From Fidelibacterota bacterium (GTDB lineage: Bacteria; Pseudomonadota; Alphaproteobacteria; Rhodospirillales; Rhodospirillaceae), in assembly GCA_947476895.1 (NCBI GenBank), contig CANJRX010000025.1, forward strand, positions 1 to 33,259: 33,259 bases of DNA. Direction: 5' to 3'. The position numbers were made by a program, and so were the translations under genes. Positions 12,865 to 21,570 of the stretch are shown piece by piece. The notes below the pieces were generated by a model. That model had not been told where the DNA came from. It was given only the letters and a program-made list of their open reading frames with translations, and made no database searches. Within the stretch, counting starts at the first letter, position 1, and each line of letters starts with the position of its first letter.

Positions 12865-14814
12865 TTGAACTACGGTAAATTGATCCAGATCGCTGCGCTG
12901 GGCGCAGTGGTCGGCACGACCAATTATGCTTGGGCGCAGCGCGCCAACGACAACGCCCTGGCGTCCGCACAAGACGCCTTTGGCACCACAGTCGGCAATG
13001 AATCGATCGGCTTATATACGTCGCGCGAAGTGCGCGGCTTTGATCCGGTCCAGGCGGGCAATATTCGCCTGGAAGGATTATATTTCGACCGCCAATCTCC
13101 GAACCCCAACGAAATTCTCGTCAGTTCGCTGGTATCGGGCTCCAGCGTGCGCGTGGGCTTAAGCGCGCAGTCGTATCTTTTTCCAGCACCGACCGGCATT
13201 GCCGAAGTGCGCTTGCGTATCCCGGAAGAAGATCTTGTTTACAGCGTGGTCGCAGGGTACGGCGCTTATTCCAAGCTTTCGCTTGAGGCCAATGCGCAGA
13301 TTCCCATCATCACAGATCAATTGAGCGTCAACGTTGCCGGCAGCTATACCCGCGAAGACAATACCGATGCTTCAAGACCCAATTTATATACCGGTGCGTT
13401 CATCGCGCGCTGGACACCCACCGACAATATCGAAGTGATTCCGTTCTGGAGTTACAAGTACACCGACGGCCAGGCACCGCGCGGGAACATATATACCAGC
13501 GGGGCGTTCCTGCCGCCGAAAATCAAACGCCATGTGTCCTTCACCCAGCCCTGGGCCAGGAACTACGGCTACGATGAAAACTTCGGCACCATCGTCAATA
13601 CGTCACTGTCGGATTCTTGGCGTTTGCGCGCCGGTCTGTTCCGTTCGTTGGTTGTGCGTGAGGAGTGGTACAATAATCTTTTCCAGAACACGCAGCCTAA
13701 CGGTCTGTCCGACAGCACGGTTGTCGCCTATCCCTACAACCAGTTCGGTTCTTACTCTGGCGAAGTCCGTCTCTCGAAGGTGTTTACCACGGGTTCCTTC
13801 CGGCATACCGTGACCGGCGCTGTCAGAGGCCGCGTCGTGAAACGGATTTTCGGCGGCACAGATTCGAAATTGCTCGGACCGATCACGATCGGCGTCCTGA
13901 CCGAATATGCAAAACCAGCGTTTGTGTTCCGTCCCACCAATCTGGATAAAGTGCATCAAGGCACCGGCGGTCTAGCTTACGAAGCGCTGTGGGCCGGTGT
14001 CGGCGAGTTCAGTGTCGGCTTGCAAAAAACCTCCTACCACCGGTCGCTGACGGTGCCCGTCGTGGGCGAAACGATTACGCGTGACAGCCCATACCTTCCG
14101 AATGCCACGCTGGCCCTTCACGCCACGAAAGCGTTGACGGTATTCGGCAGCTTCACGCGCGGCCTGGAAGAATCTGGCGAAGCCACAAACAACGCCGTGA
14201 ACCGGGGCGAAGCGCTGCCGGCCATTCGCACCTCGCAGATCGATGCCGGCTTGCGCTACACCCTCATGCCCGGCGTGCAAGCAGTCGCCAGCGTCTTCGA
14301 ATTGAAGAAGCCCTATCTCGGCCTCAACCCATCGAACAGCGTCTTCACGAATGTGGGCAACGTTAAGCACCAAGGCGTGGAAGTTTCGGTTGCGGGCAAA
14401 GTGGCTGACGGCCTCACAGTTGTCGCCGGATCGGTTTTCTTGAAGGCGCGTGTTTCCGGCACCCTGGTGGACGCGGGCATCATCGGCGCTGTTCCGCTGG
14501 GCCGCGTTCCCCGTTCCAGCCACTTCGACGTCGAATACGGCCCATCGTCCTGGAAGGGACTGTCCTTGGACCTGCAGGTCGACAACCGGTCCTCGCGTGT
14601 TGCGACAGCTGACAACCTCGCCCGCATTGAAGGGCGCACGATGGTTAACGTTGGTAGCCGCTATCGGTTCACCATCATGGACGCCAAGACAACGCTCCGA
14701 TTCCAGGTCAAGAACGTCGGCAATACCTTCCGCTGGGACATCAACGGCAACCAGCTGTCTTTGGTCGCCGAGGAAAAGCGCCGATATTCGATCAGTTTGG
14801 CCGCCGATTTCTGA
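12865..14814 (+). CDS. TonB-dependent outer-membrane receptor with short plug
   Basis: This is a 649-residue receptor. A signal peptide (about 1-24, 'NYAWAQ') leads into a plug that begins directly at 'DAFGTTVGNESIGLYTSREVRGFDP' and 'AGNIRLEGLYFD', without the usual preceding plug strands or a recognisable TonB box. The rest is an aromatic-rich 22-strand barrel ending in Phe ('SISLAADF'), as outer-membrane barrels do. The start is TTG at 12865, supported by a strong GGAGGGGG at 5-nt spacing. At 649 residues it is shorter than most siderophore receptors (700-800). Placed after exported phenolic-ester esterases, it probably takes up an ester or released aromatic compound, but iron-chelate uptake is also possible. 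Confidence 0.87.
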   Translation: MNYGKLIQIAALGAVVGTTNYAWAQRANDNALASAQDAFGTTVGNESIGLYTSREVRGFDPVQAGNIRLEGLYFDRQSPNPNEILVSSLVSGSSVRVGLSAQSYLFPAPTGIAEVRLRIPEEDLVYSVVAGYGAYSKLSLEANAQIPIITDQLSVNVAGSYTREDNTDASRPNLYTGAFIARWTPTDNIEVIPFWSYKYTDGQAPRGNIYTSGAFLPPKIKRHVSFTQPWARNYGYDENFGTIVNTSLSDSWRLRAGLFRSLVVREEWYNNLFQNTQPNGLSDSTVVAYPYNQFGSYSGEVRLSKVFTTGSFRHTVTGAVRGRVVKRIFGGTDSKLLGPITIGVLTEYAKPAFVFRPTNLDKVHQGTGGLAYEALWAGVGEFSVGLQKTSYHRSLTVPVVGETITRDSPYLPNATLALHATKALTVFGSFTRGLEESGEATNNAVNRGEALPAIRTSQIDAGLRYTLMPGVQAVASVFELKKPYLGLNPSNSVFTNVGNVKHQGVEVSVAGKVADGLTVVAGSVFLKARVSGTLVDAGIIGAVPLGRVPRSSHFDVEYGPSSWKGLSLDLQVDNRSSRVATADNLARIEGRTMVNVGSRYRFTIMDAKTTLRFQVKNVGNTFRWDINGNQLSLVAEEKRRYSISLAADF

Positions 14815-14944
14815 TACCGATCTTGGCGTGCAGCGCGCCTCTCGTTCTGCTAAAACGGGGTACGGTTAGGAATGTGCAGGGGAGGGAGTCGCTTAGGCGA
14901 ACCCTGCGCTTCGAACGCCACAAATTTAAACAGGGGAGCACTCC

Positions 14945-16075
14945 ATGACTGGAATTCAATTTAGCCGTCGCGATGTGATGAAGACTTTGGCCGTTGGTGC
15001 CGTGGGCGCAGCAACGCTGGCCACGAAAGACGTGAAGGCCGCTGCGGCGCCGGCGACATCCGGCCACAATCCGGGCGCCAAATGGGAATTTCTGGCAAAA
15101 CCGCAAGACGCCGGTTTCGCCACCGACCTCACTAAATTGTCTGAAACGCTGTACCCGCTCTCGACCACCGCATTCATGATCATCCGCGGTGGTAAAGTGG
15201 CTTACTCCTACGGCCACCTTGGCCTCGTAAGCTATCTGGCCTCGTCGCGCAAAAGCCTGATGTCGATGCTTTATGGCAAATACGTCGCCAACGGCACCAT
15301 CAAGCTCGACACCACACTCGGCGAACTGGGCATCGACGACGACCAGGGCCTGCTGCCCATCGAAAAGACCGCCACCATCCGTCACGTGCTCATGGCCAGC
15401 TCGGGTGTTTATCATCCGGCGGGCAGCCCGGGCGGCAGCGAAAATGGGCCGAAGCGCGGCTCCGTGAAGCCCGGCGAAAACTTTCTCTACAACAACTGGG
15501 ACTTCAACGTTGCCGGCGCGATTTTCCAGCAGCTCACGGGCAAAAGCGTGCATCAGGCTTTCGCCGACGATCTCGCAGGCCCCTTGCAGATGGAAGACTT
15601 CGATCTGTCGCGTCAACGCATGATGGGTTACGTGCCGCGCCGTTCCAAATACCTGGGCTATCACTTCTTCCTGTCGGGCCGCGACATGGCGCGCCTAGGC
15701 CTGTGCATGGTCAACGGCGGCAAGTGGAACGGCAAAGAAGTCGTGCCCGCTGCTTGGGTCAAGGAAAGCACTCAGATTCATGTGCCCGGTTCCAAGATCG
15801 CCGGTGATCACTCGGAAGGTTACGGCTATCTGTGGTGGATCCCGACCGAATCCCGCAAGGGTCCGGAATGGGTTGGCTCCTATGCCGCGCAAGGCAACTA
15901 TGGTCAATTCATCATCGGCCTGCCGGCGCTCGATATGGTGGTGGTGCATCGCCGCGCCGTCACCGACGAGTTCGCCATCGCGCGTAACGTCGGCGCGACC
16001 AACGGCTCACCGGCCGGCGGCGAAGTCTCGATCCTGCCGATCGTCGATCAGATCGTCGCGTCGCTGCGCGCTTAA
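14945..16075 (+). CDS. Tat-exported serine hydrolase (class C beta-lactamase/esterase fold)
   Basis: This is a 376-residue SxxK serine hydrolase. The N-terminus carries a twin-arginine signal ('SRRDVMKTLAVGAVGAATLA'), so folded export by Tat is likely. Catalytic motifs are Ser100-x-x-Lys103 ('SSRKS'), Tyr182-x-Asn184 ('YNN') and a degenerate third box near 'AQGNYGQF', as in family VIII esterases and beta-lactamase-like amidases. The start ATG has AGGGGAG upstream. Neighbouring tannase-type genes and a receptor suggest an esterase on phenolic or carbohydrate esters rather than antibiotic resistance; sequence alone does not decide. It ends the plus-strand unit at a strong bidirectional terminator. 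Confidence 0.87.
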   Translation: MTGIQFSRRDVMKTLAVGAVGAATLATKDVKAAAAPATSGHNPGAKWEFLAKPQDAGFATDLTKLSETLYPLSTTAFMIIRGGKVAYSYGHLGLVSYLASSRKSLMSMLYGKYVANGTIKLDTTLGELGIDDDQGLLPIEKTATIRHVLMASSGVYHPAGSPGGSENGPKRGSVKPGENFLYNNWDFNVAGAIFQQLTGKSVHQAFADDLAGPLQMEDFDLSRQRMMGYVPRRSKYLGYHFFLSGRDMARLGLCMVNGGKWNGKEVVPAAWVKESTQIHVPGSKIAGDHSEGYGYLWWIPTESRKGPEWVGSYAAQGNYGQFIIGLPALDMVVVHRRAVTDEFAIARNVGATNGSPAGGEVSILPIVDQIVASLRA

Positions 16076-16096
16076 TCGCTCGCTGAACTGCTACAA

Positions 16097-16138
16097 AAAA
16101 CGCGCTAGATCCGAAAGGACCTAGCGCGTTTCTCTTTA
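16097..16138. terminator. Strong bidirectional rho-independent terminator
   Basis: A 14-bp stem, AACGCGCTAGATCC paired with GGACCTAGCGCGTT, has one A-C mismatch and a GAAA tetraloop. It is flanked by A-rich sequence on the left (CAAAAAA) and T-rich on the right (TCTCTTT). It sits between the convergent serine hydrolase (stop 16075) and TPR gene (stop 16143) and should stop transcription from both sides. Confidence 0.88.
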
Positions 16139-16142
16139 AGGA

Positions 16143-16517
16143 CTAGGCGACCTCGCCGCGGCTGCGATGCGTGTCAGCCAGCCCTATCCAGGCCATTTCA
16201 TTGGTGGGTTCGCGCGCGAGTACGGCTGCGAACGTTTTGCGCGCCAGATCCGATTGTCCAAGGTGCTGGAAAACCGCGCCGATATTGTGAAGGGCTTGGG
16301 TACGCTGCGGATCCAGGGCGAGGGTGCGTTGAAAGGCAGTCAACGCCTCGCTCGCGCGCCCTGCATTAAATAGCGCCATACCGAGCTTGAAATGTATGTC
16401 AGCTGCATCGGGTGCTAGGTCGCGCGCTTGCGTGAAGGCCGCGATAGCCGGCACCAAGTCGCCGCGCTGGTAGGCTTGCAAGCCGTGGTCGAAAAGCCGC
16501 TGCGCTTCAGAATGCAT
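16143..16517 (-). CDS. Tetratricopeptide-repeat protein
   Basis: This is a 124-residue soluble protein built of about three TPR units: 'AQRLFDHGLQAYQRGDLVPAIAAFTQARDLAPD', 'ADIHFKLGMALFNAGRASEALTAFQRTLALDP' and 'TQALHNIGAVFQHLGQSDLARKTFAAVLAREP', with a partial fourth. Consensus small and aromatic positions are kept. No signal peptide or other domain is seen, so it is a protein-protein adaptor in the cytoplasm. It is divergent from the 2OG oxygenase, with 79 bp between starts. TPR proteins are often linked to 2OG/prolyl-hydroxylase-like oxygenases, so the pair may work together, but that is inference. Confidence 0.88.
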   Translation of the reverse strand: MHSEAQRLFDHGLQAYQRGDLVPAIAAFTQARDLAPDAADIHFKLGMALFNAGRASEALTAFQRTLALDPQRTQALHNIGAVFQHLGQSDLARKTFAAVLAREPTNEMAWIGLADTHRSRGEVA

Positions 16518-16596
16518 GTTGAGCCGGGTTGCCCCAAGGGTTGCCGGAGTTCAGGCGACTATAATAATGTGCAATCGCCATCACGCAGGAGGAAAA

Positions 16597-17199
16597 GTGG
16601 AAATTCCGCCGCCCCATTGTCAGATTCCCAATTTCCTTCAGCCCCAGGAAATGGCGGTAGTGACGGCGCATGCTTTGGCGCATGAGAAAGAGCTTGAGGA
16701 CGCCACGATCTCTACGCCGTCCACGCAAAGCGCATCGTCTCCAGTTTACGGCATCCGCCGCGCGAGGATTCTCAACAACGTCGGCGCACTGCTGCCGTTG
16801 ATTATCCCCAAAATCCACACTCTGTTGCCGAGGCTGTGGCCGATCTGGCGCATGGAACCACTGACGTTCAGCAGGATCGAATGTCAGCTTTCGGTCCACG
16901 GCGACGGCGATTACTTCAACACCCACACCGATAACGGCCTGCCCGATATCGCGCATCGGCGCATAAGTTACGTCTATTATTTTCACCGCGAACCGAAACA
17001 GTTCACCGGCGGGAACTTGCGCCTCTACAATACGCAAGGCGATACGAATGAGTGCGGGGCGCTGGCCCACGACGTCGCGCCGCCCAGCAACAGCCTGATG
17101 ATTTTTCCCAGCCACATCTATCACGAGGTCACGCCGATCACCTGCGCCTCTAAGGCTTTGACCGACCAACGGCTGACCGTGAACGGCTGGCTGATTTAG
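16597..17199 (+). CDS. 2OG-Fe(II) oxygenase (prolyl-4-hydroxylase-like)
   Basis: This is a 200-residue double-stranded beta-helix dioxygenase using 2-oxoglutarate and Fe(II). The iron triad is His110-x-Asp112 ('NTHTDNG') and His176 ('SHIYHEVTPI'); Arg192 ('DQRLTVNGWL') should bind the 2OG carboxylate. The frame is open further upstream, but I place the start at GTG 16597 because a perfect AGGAGG (16587-16592) precedes it. The protein lacks a signal peptide. Relatives hydroxylate proline or other residues on proteins or small peptides. The substrate is unknown; the divergent TPR protein is the nearest candidate partner. Confidence 0.86.
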   Translation: MEIPPPHCQIPNFLQPQEMAVVTAHALAHEKELEDATISTPSTQSASSPVYGIRRARILNNVGALLPLIIPKIHTLLPRLWPIWRMEPLTFSRIECQLSVHGDGDYFNTHTDNGLPDIAHRRISYVYYFHREPKQFTGGNLRLYNTQGDTNECGALAHDVAPPSNSLMIFPSHIYHEVTPITCASKALTDQRLTVNGWLI

Positions 17200-17288
17200 C
17201 CCGCTTTGTGCAGCGCACATTTGTAACGCCGAGGGGCGGCATCTTGTTGGCGCTGTAAAGCCTCCGCATTTTTGGCTATAAGCGTTAG

Positions 17289-19091
17289 ATGCAATTAACT
17301 CGCTTTCTTATCCCGTTCACGGCTGCACTTGCCATGCCTGTGGTGGCCACGGCGGCCGAACAACTGTCGCCGACGCGTTATATCGAAGACGTGAAATTCC
17401 TCGCGAGCGACGCGATGCAAGGGCGCGGCAATGGTTCGCCGGAATTAGAGCAAGCGGCTGAATATATCTCCGCGCAGTTCCGTGCGTCGGGTCTGCAGCC
17501 TGCCGGTGAGGACAAAGGATACTTTCAGGCTTTTGAAATCACCACGGGCGCGACCTTGGGCGCTAAGAACGAACTTAAGATCGGCGACACTGTTCTTAAG
17601 ATCGACGCCGACTTCGTTCCCATCGTGTTTTCCGATACCGCGCAGTTCGATGGTCCGCTGGTGTTCGCCGGTTACGGCATTACCGCGCCCGAATACAAAT
17701 ACGATGACTACGCCGGTATTGATGCCACCAACAAAATTGTCGTGGCCTTTACGCACGAGCCGCAGGAACTCGATACCAAAAGCGTCTTCGCGGGCACCGA
17801 CTACACGGTTCATGCGTCTTTCGTGAACAAAGCCATCAATGCCCGCATGCATGGCGCGAAAGGCATCGTGTTCATCACTGACCCTTCCCACGACTACGAA
17901 GAGGTGGGCACCGCCACACGCCGCGAGCAGGCGGGCGATATTAGCATCCCTTCCGTTCACGCAAAGCGCGCGGTGATTGTCGAAGCCTTCAAAAAAGGCG
18001 GCAAAGACCTGGCCGAGATTCGAAAGGCCATCGACAAAGATTTAGCGCCGCAATCCTTTGAGGTGCCGGGCTTGACGGCCCACATCGCCACCGATGTTAC
18101 GCGCATCCGTAAAAAGGTGCGCAACGTGATTGGGGCGTTGCCGGGAACGGACCCCCAGCTCAAGGACGAATGGATTGTGATCGGCGCACATTATGATCAC
18201 TTGGGTCTGGGCGGCGCGAGCTCTATGGCGCCGTCGCTCATCGGCCAACCGCATCACGGTGCGGACGACAATGCCTCGGGTACAGCCGGCGTGATGGAAT
18301 TGGCACGTGTGGCCGCGAAAAGCCCCAATGCCCGAAAACGCTCAATCCTGTTCATGGCTTTTGCGGGCGAGGAAGTTGGCTTGCTGGGCTCGTCCCATTT
18401 CACGAACGATCCGACCATTCCACTGGCCTCCATCGATGCCATGATCAACATGGATATGATCGGCCGCGTTTCAAACAATCGCATCACGGTCGGTGGCGTG
18501 GGTACGTCGCCCAGTTTTAAACCTGCGTTAGATGAGTTCGCGCCGCGCAGCGGTCTTACCGTTCAACCCACTGAATCTGGCTACGGCGCCAGCGACCAGA
18601 CTGCATTTAATGCGAAGAAAATACCGGTATTGTTTTTCTTTTCCGGCACGCACACCGATTATCACAAGCCTTCGGACACGGCCGATAAGATCAACACGGC
18701 CGGCGCGGTTAAAGTGCTCGCGTTAGTGCAGCAATTGACCGAACGCTTTGCAGGCGAACCGGAGAAGCTGGTTTACGCCGAGGTCCAGGAGCCGCGTAAT
18801 AGCGGCCGCGGTTCGGGCGGCGGGTATGGCCCGTTTTTCGGATCAGTGCCGGACTTCCGCGACGATATCAAAGGTGTGCTGTTCGCCGATGTCGTTAACA
18901 ATAGCCCAGCGGCAAAAGCCGGCCTGAAGGGCGGCGATATCATGGTCGCCTTCGATGGCAAGACAGTGCAGTCGCTCAACGACTACGCCTTTATCCTGCG
19001 TCAGAAAAAGCCCGGCGATGTCGTGGTTGTCGGTATCAAACGCGGCGACAAGGACATGACCGTGAATGTCACGCTTGAAGCCCGGAAATAA
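17289..19091 (+). CDS. Exported M28-family zinc aminopeptidase with PA and PDZ domains
   Basis: This is a 600-residue secreted or periplasmic peptidase. It has a signal peptide about 1-22 ('PVVATAAEQ'), a PA insert (about 115-245), the M28 catalytic domain (about 275-485) and a C-terminal PDZ domain (about 515-598). Two-zinc ligands and catalysis are visible: His301 ('GAHYDHLG'), Asp326/Asp327 ('GADDNASG'), Glu361-Glu362 ('GEE'), Asp389 ('NMDMIGR') and His459 ('TDYHKPSD'). The catalytic set is complete, so activity is expected. PDZ-tailed M28 proteins are common in proteobacteria and often act on exported peptides. No clear Shine-Dalgarno precedes the ATG. It forms an operon with the propeller protein 19 bp downstream. 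Confidence 0.92.
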   Translation: MQLTRFLIPFTAALAMPVVATAAEQLSPTRYIEDVKFLASDAMQGRGNGSPELEQAAEYISAQFRASGLQPAGEDKGYFQAFEITTGATLGAKNELKIGDTVLKIDADFVPIVFSDTAQFDGPLVFAGYGITAPEYKYDDYAGIDATNKIVVAFTHEPQELDTKSVFAGTDYTVHASFVNKAINARMHGAKGIVFITDPSHDYEEVGTATRREQAGDISIPSVHAKRAVIVEAFKKGGKDLAEIRKAIDKDLAPQSFEVPGLTAHIATDVTRIRKKVRNVIGALPGTDPQLKDEWIVIGAHYDHLGLGGASSMAPSLIGQPHHGADDNASGTAGVMELARVAAKSPNARKRSILFMAFAGEEVGLLGSSHFTNDPTIPLASIDAMINMDMIGRVSNNRITVGGVGTSPSFKPALDEFAPRSGLTVQPTESGYGASDQTAFNAKKIPVLFFFSGTHTDYHKPSDTADKINTAGAVKVLALVQQLTERFAGEPEKLVYAEVQEPRNSGRGSGGGYGPFFGSVPDFRDDIKGVLFADVVNNSPAAKAGLKGGDIMVAFDGKTVQSLNDYAFILRQKKPGDVVVVGIKRGDKDMTVNVTLEARK

Positions 19092-19110
19092 AGTTGGGGA
19101 TATAAACGCT

Positions 19111-20169
19111 ATGCACAAAAGCCTTTACGCTCTCGCAACCTTGGCGGCGCTGACCGTGCCGCAGTTTGCTTTGGCCGCTGACGGGCCAGCCCAGGCCGTT
19201 GCCGCTCATCCAAGCGAGACCCACCTGCGCAATATCCGCCAGCTGACCTTCGGCGGCGAAAATGCCGAAGCCTATTTTTCTCTCGACGGAAAGAAGATCC
19301 TCTTCCAATCGACACGCGCACCTTACAAATGCGATCAGCAGTTCACCATGAATTTGGATGGCTCTGACGTAAAACTGGTCAGCACCGGTCAGGGCCGCAC
19401 CACCTGCGGCTACTTCATGCCCGATGGAAAGCGCATCATTTATGCCTCGACGCATCTGGCGTCGAAAGAATGCCCCACGCCGCCCAGCAAGTCCGAAGGT
19501 TATGTCTGGGGCGTGTTCGCATCGTTCGATATCTTTTCCGCCAATGTTGACGGCAGTGATGTGAAGCGCCTGACCACCACGGAAGGCTACGACGCCGAAG
19601 GCACGATCTCGCCCGACGGCAAGAAAATTCTGTTTACGTCCGTGCGCGACGGTGATCTCGAACTCTACGACATGAATCTCGACGGCACTGGCCAGCGGCG
19701 TCTGACGAATACTTTAGGCTATGACGGCGGCGCCTGGCATTCCCAAGACAGCCAGTGGATCGTTTGGCGCGCCAATCGTCCGAAGACCCCGGAAGAGATC
19801 GCGCGCTATAAAGACCTGCTGTCCCGCAATCTTGTCATGCCGTCGAAGATGGAACTGTACGTTGCGCGCGCCGACGGCAGCGAGCAGAAGCAGATCACCA
19901 GCAACGGTGCGGCGAACTTCGCGCCCTATTTCATGCCTGACGGCAAGCGCATCATTTTCTCGTCCAACATGAGCAACCCCCGCGGCGGTAATTTCGATCT
20001 GTTCACGGTCAATCGTGATGGCACCGGTTTGCAGCAGATCACCTTCGACGAAACCTTCGACGGTTTCGCGATGTTTTCAGCCGACGGCAAAAAGATCATT
20101 TGGGAATCCAACCGCAACGCCAAGTCGGAAGGCGAAACCAACGTGTTCATCGCAGATTGGGTGGAGTAG
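19111..20169 (+). CDS. TolB-like PD40 beta-propeller, exported
   Basis: This is a 352-residue exported protein with a signal peptide about 1-22 ('PQFALAADG') and at least five PD40-type blades marked by 'SLDGKKILFQS', 'MPDGKRIIYAS', 'SPDGKKILFTS', 'MPDGKRIIFSS' and 'SADGKKIIWES'. It lacks the N-terminal TolB alpha/beta domain, so it is a TolB-like propeller and not TolB itself. I chose the ATG at 19111 because it begins the signal peptide; the longer frame overlaps the peptidase. Being 19 bp after the M28 gene, it may bind peptides or help the peptidase. The gene converges with the membrane-protein gene with 3 bp between stops. Confidence 0.88.
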   Translation: MHKSLYALATLAALTVPQFALAADGPAQAVAAHPSETHLRNIRQLTFGGENAEAYFSLDGKKILFQSTRAPYKCDQQFTMNLDGSDVKLVSTGQGRTTCGYFMPDGKRIIYASTHLASKECPTPPSKSEGYVWGVFASFDIFSANVDGSDVKRLTTTEGYDAEGTISPDGKKILFTSVRDGDLELYDMNLDGTGQRRLTNTLGYDGGAWHSQDSQWIVWRANRPKTPEEIARYKDLLSRNLVMPSKMELYVARADGSEQKQITSNGAANFAPYFMPDGKRIIFSSNMSNPRGGNFDLFTVNRDGTGLQQITFDETFDGFAMFSADGKKIIWESNRNAKSEGETNVFIADWVE

Positions 20170-20172
20170 CGC

Positions 20173-21453
20173 TTAGCGGATCCAGCTTTTCTCGATCATA
20201 GATCTGCACTCGGCCCCGGTCAGGTTGATCGACCACATTTCTTTGCCGCTGCCATCGTAGTGGATTGGCAGATCATAGTTCTCTGACTGTGTGCAGATCT
20301 GAACTTGCTCACGCCAGCTGAAGACATCATTGCGTCGTGACAGCGCCGTACCTGCGTGACCAACAACAGCCCAGATCAACGCTAGCGCAATGACGCCGCG
20401 CACCGCAGCCTGGTTGGACAGGTATGCAACCCAAATCAGAATCCAGCCAAAGAGAATGTAGGGATAAAAGAAATAGCGCTGGCCGGGCCCAAGCGGATCG
20501 ATCAGGCCCAAGGTTTCTAACGTCATGCGCTGGCTGACCATCCAGCAATTCAGCGCGAAGAGCACCAACAGCAATAAGAAATTAAGCTCAAGGCGCTTTC
20601 GGTTGAACCAAACGATCAACGCCAGGGCTACGATAATAATTTCTGCAATGACAAGCGTGCTTTCTTTAGCAAAAAAAGCGCCGATAAATTGCTTCATCAT
20701 TGTCCGCGCCAATTTCCAGATATTGGGCGGCGCCTTCAGCTCCAGGTGATAGATGAAATAAAAGGCGTACGTTTGGATGGCCGCAATGGTGACGGAGACA
20801 GCGGCAATGATCGCGTTGAACCGGGTGCGCTCCAGCACGGCGCGCAAGGCCATCGTGATTGCGACCGGCCCGATCAGCGGGCACGAAAATCCGGCGAAAA
20901 TTATGTAAAATAACTGCAGTCCTTTTCTGCCCCGGTCTTTGTCCCAAAGCACCGCGAGAAACAACAGCAATCCGGCCCACCAGAATGCGTAGAGGCCGAT
21001 GGCGTAATTCTCTGCACCCGACGGAATAAACAGCGGCACTAAGGCGCAGAGCTTGGGGTAGGGCAGTCGCGTAGGTGAATAGGCGATAGCCAGGGTCACC
21101 GCGCAGGTTAGCGCCGTGACCAGCGCCACCTCAATCTCGGGCGCCCAGCGAAAGGAAATCGTGTAGGCGAGAAACGCGATGATTTTGGAAACGACAATAT
21201 AATATCCGGCGATCGGCTCGGTCACGATCGTCCAGGGGTCGCGGATGAAATGCGGCAGCACGTATTTGCCGTCTTCGACCCAAATATAGGGATGCAGGAA
21301 CTGGTCCGGACGGCGCGCGAACAGCACGGCAATCGTCAACAGCACGAACAATAGGGGTTCAAGCCAGGGGTATTGGCGCGCCCTATCAGAGAAAGACGCG
21401 CCGCGATAAGATGGCGGCGGGGCGGCGTCACTTGCGGGGGCGGAAGAACTCAT
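20173..21453 (-). CDS. Polytopic membrane protein, possible GT-C-type glycosyltransferase
   Basis: This is a 426-residue protein with about ten hydrophobic helices and a short C-terminal periplasmic-type tail containing two Cys. The first large loop holds 'YIWVEDGKYVLP', an acidic pair placed as in GT-C enzymes that use polyprenyl-phosphate sugars. I know no close named family and the GT-C assignment is inferred from topology and context. It is divergent (117 bp) from the HAD-UbiA/DprE1/DprE2 operon, which should make a polyprenyl-phosphate pentose donor, so this protein is a good candidate for the enzyme that transfers that sugar. A flippase or unrelated membrane function is the alternative. 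Confidence 0.6.
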   Translation of the reverse strand: MSSSAPASDAAPPPSYRGASFSDRARQYPWLEPLLFVLLTIAVLFARRPDQFLHPYIWVEDGKYVLPHFIRDPWTIVTEPIAGYYIVVSKIIAFLAYTISFRWAPEIEVALVTALTCAVTLAIAYSPTRLPYPKLCALVPLFIPSGAENYAIGLYAFWWAGLLLFLAVLWDKDRGRKGLQLFYIIFAGFSCPLIGPVAITMALRAVLERTRFNAIIAAVSVTIAAIQTYAFYFIYHLELKAPPNIWKLARTMMKQFIGAFFAKESTLVIAEIIIVALALIVWFNRKRLELNFLLLLVLFALNCWMVSQRMTLETLGLIDPLGPGQRYFFYPYILFGWILIWVAYLSNQAAVRGVIALALIWAVVGHAGTALSRRNDVFSWREQVQICTQSENYDLPIHYDGSGKEMWSINLTGAECRSMIEKSWIR

Positions 21454-21570
21454 TGTACCGGCTGCTGGCCTTTGTCAGGCGCGGGATGAGAATTTCCCTA
21501 TCTTATAAGGTGCGCATCCTCAAAAATGAAGCTGTCTTGCTGTGGCCCTTAACGACCAAGAGAACACCTT

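Noticed and set aside
14792-15664. 290-residue minus-strand frame across the serine hydrolase
   Set aside because: Shadow of a gene with Tat signal and SxxK motif; no recognisable domain.
14945-16075. Antibiotic-resistance beta-lactamase
   Set aside because: It has the class C fold motifs SxxK and YxN but a degenerate third box and an esterase-type context, so a resistance claim is unsupported.
21454-21570. Sigma-70 promoter in the GT-C / HAD-UbiA gap
   Set aside because: TTGTCA and TATCTT are present but 21 nt apart, too far for a confident call.
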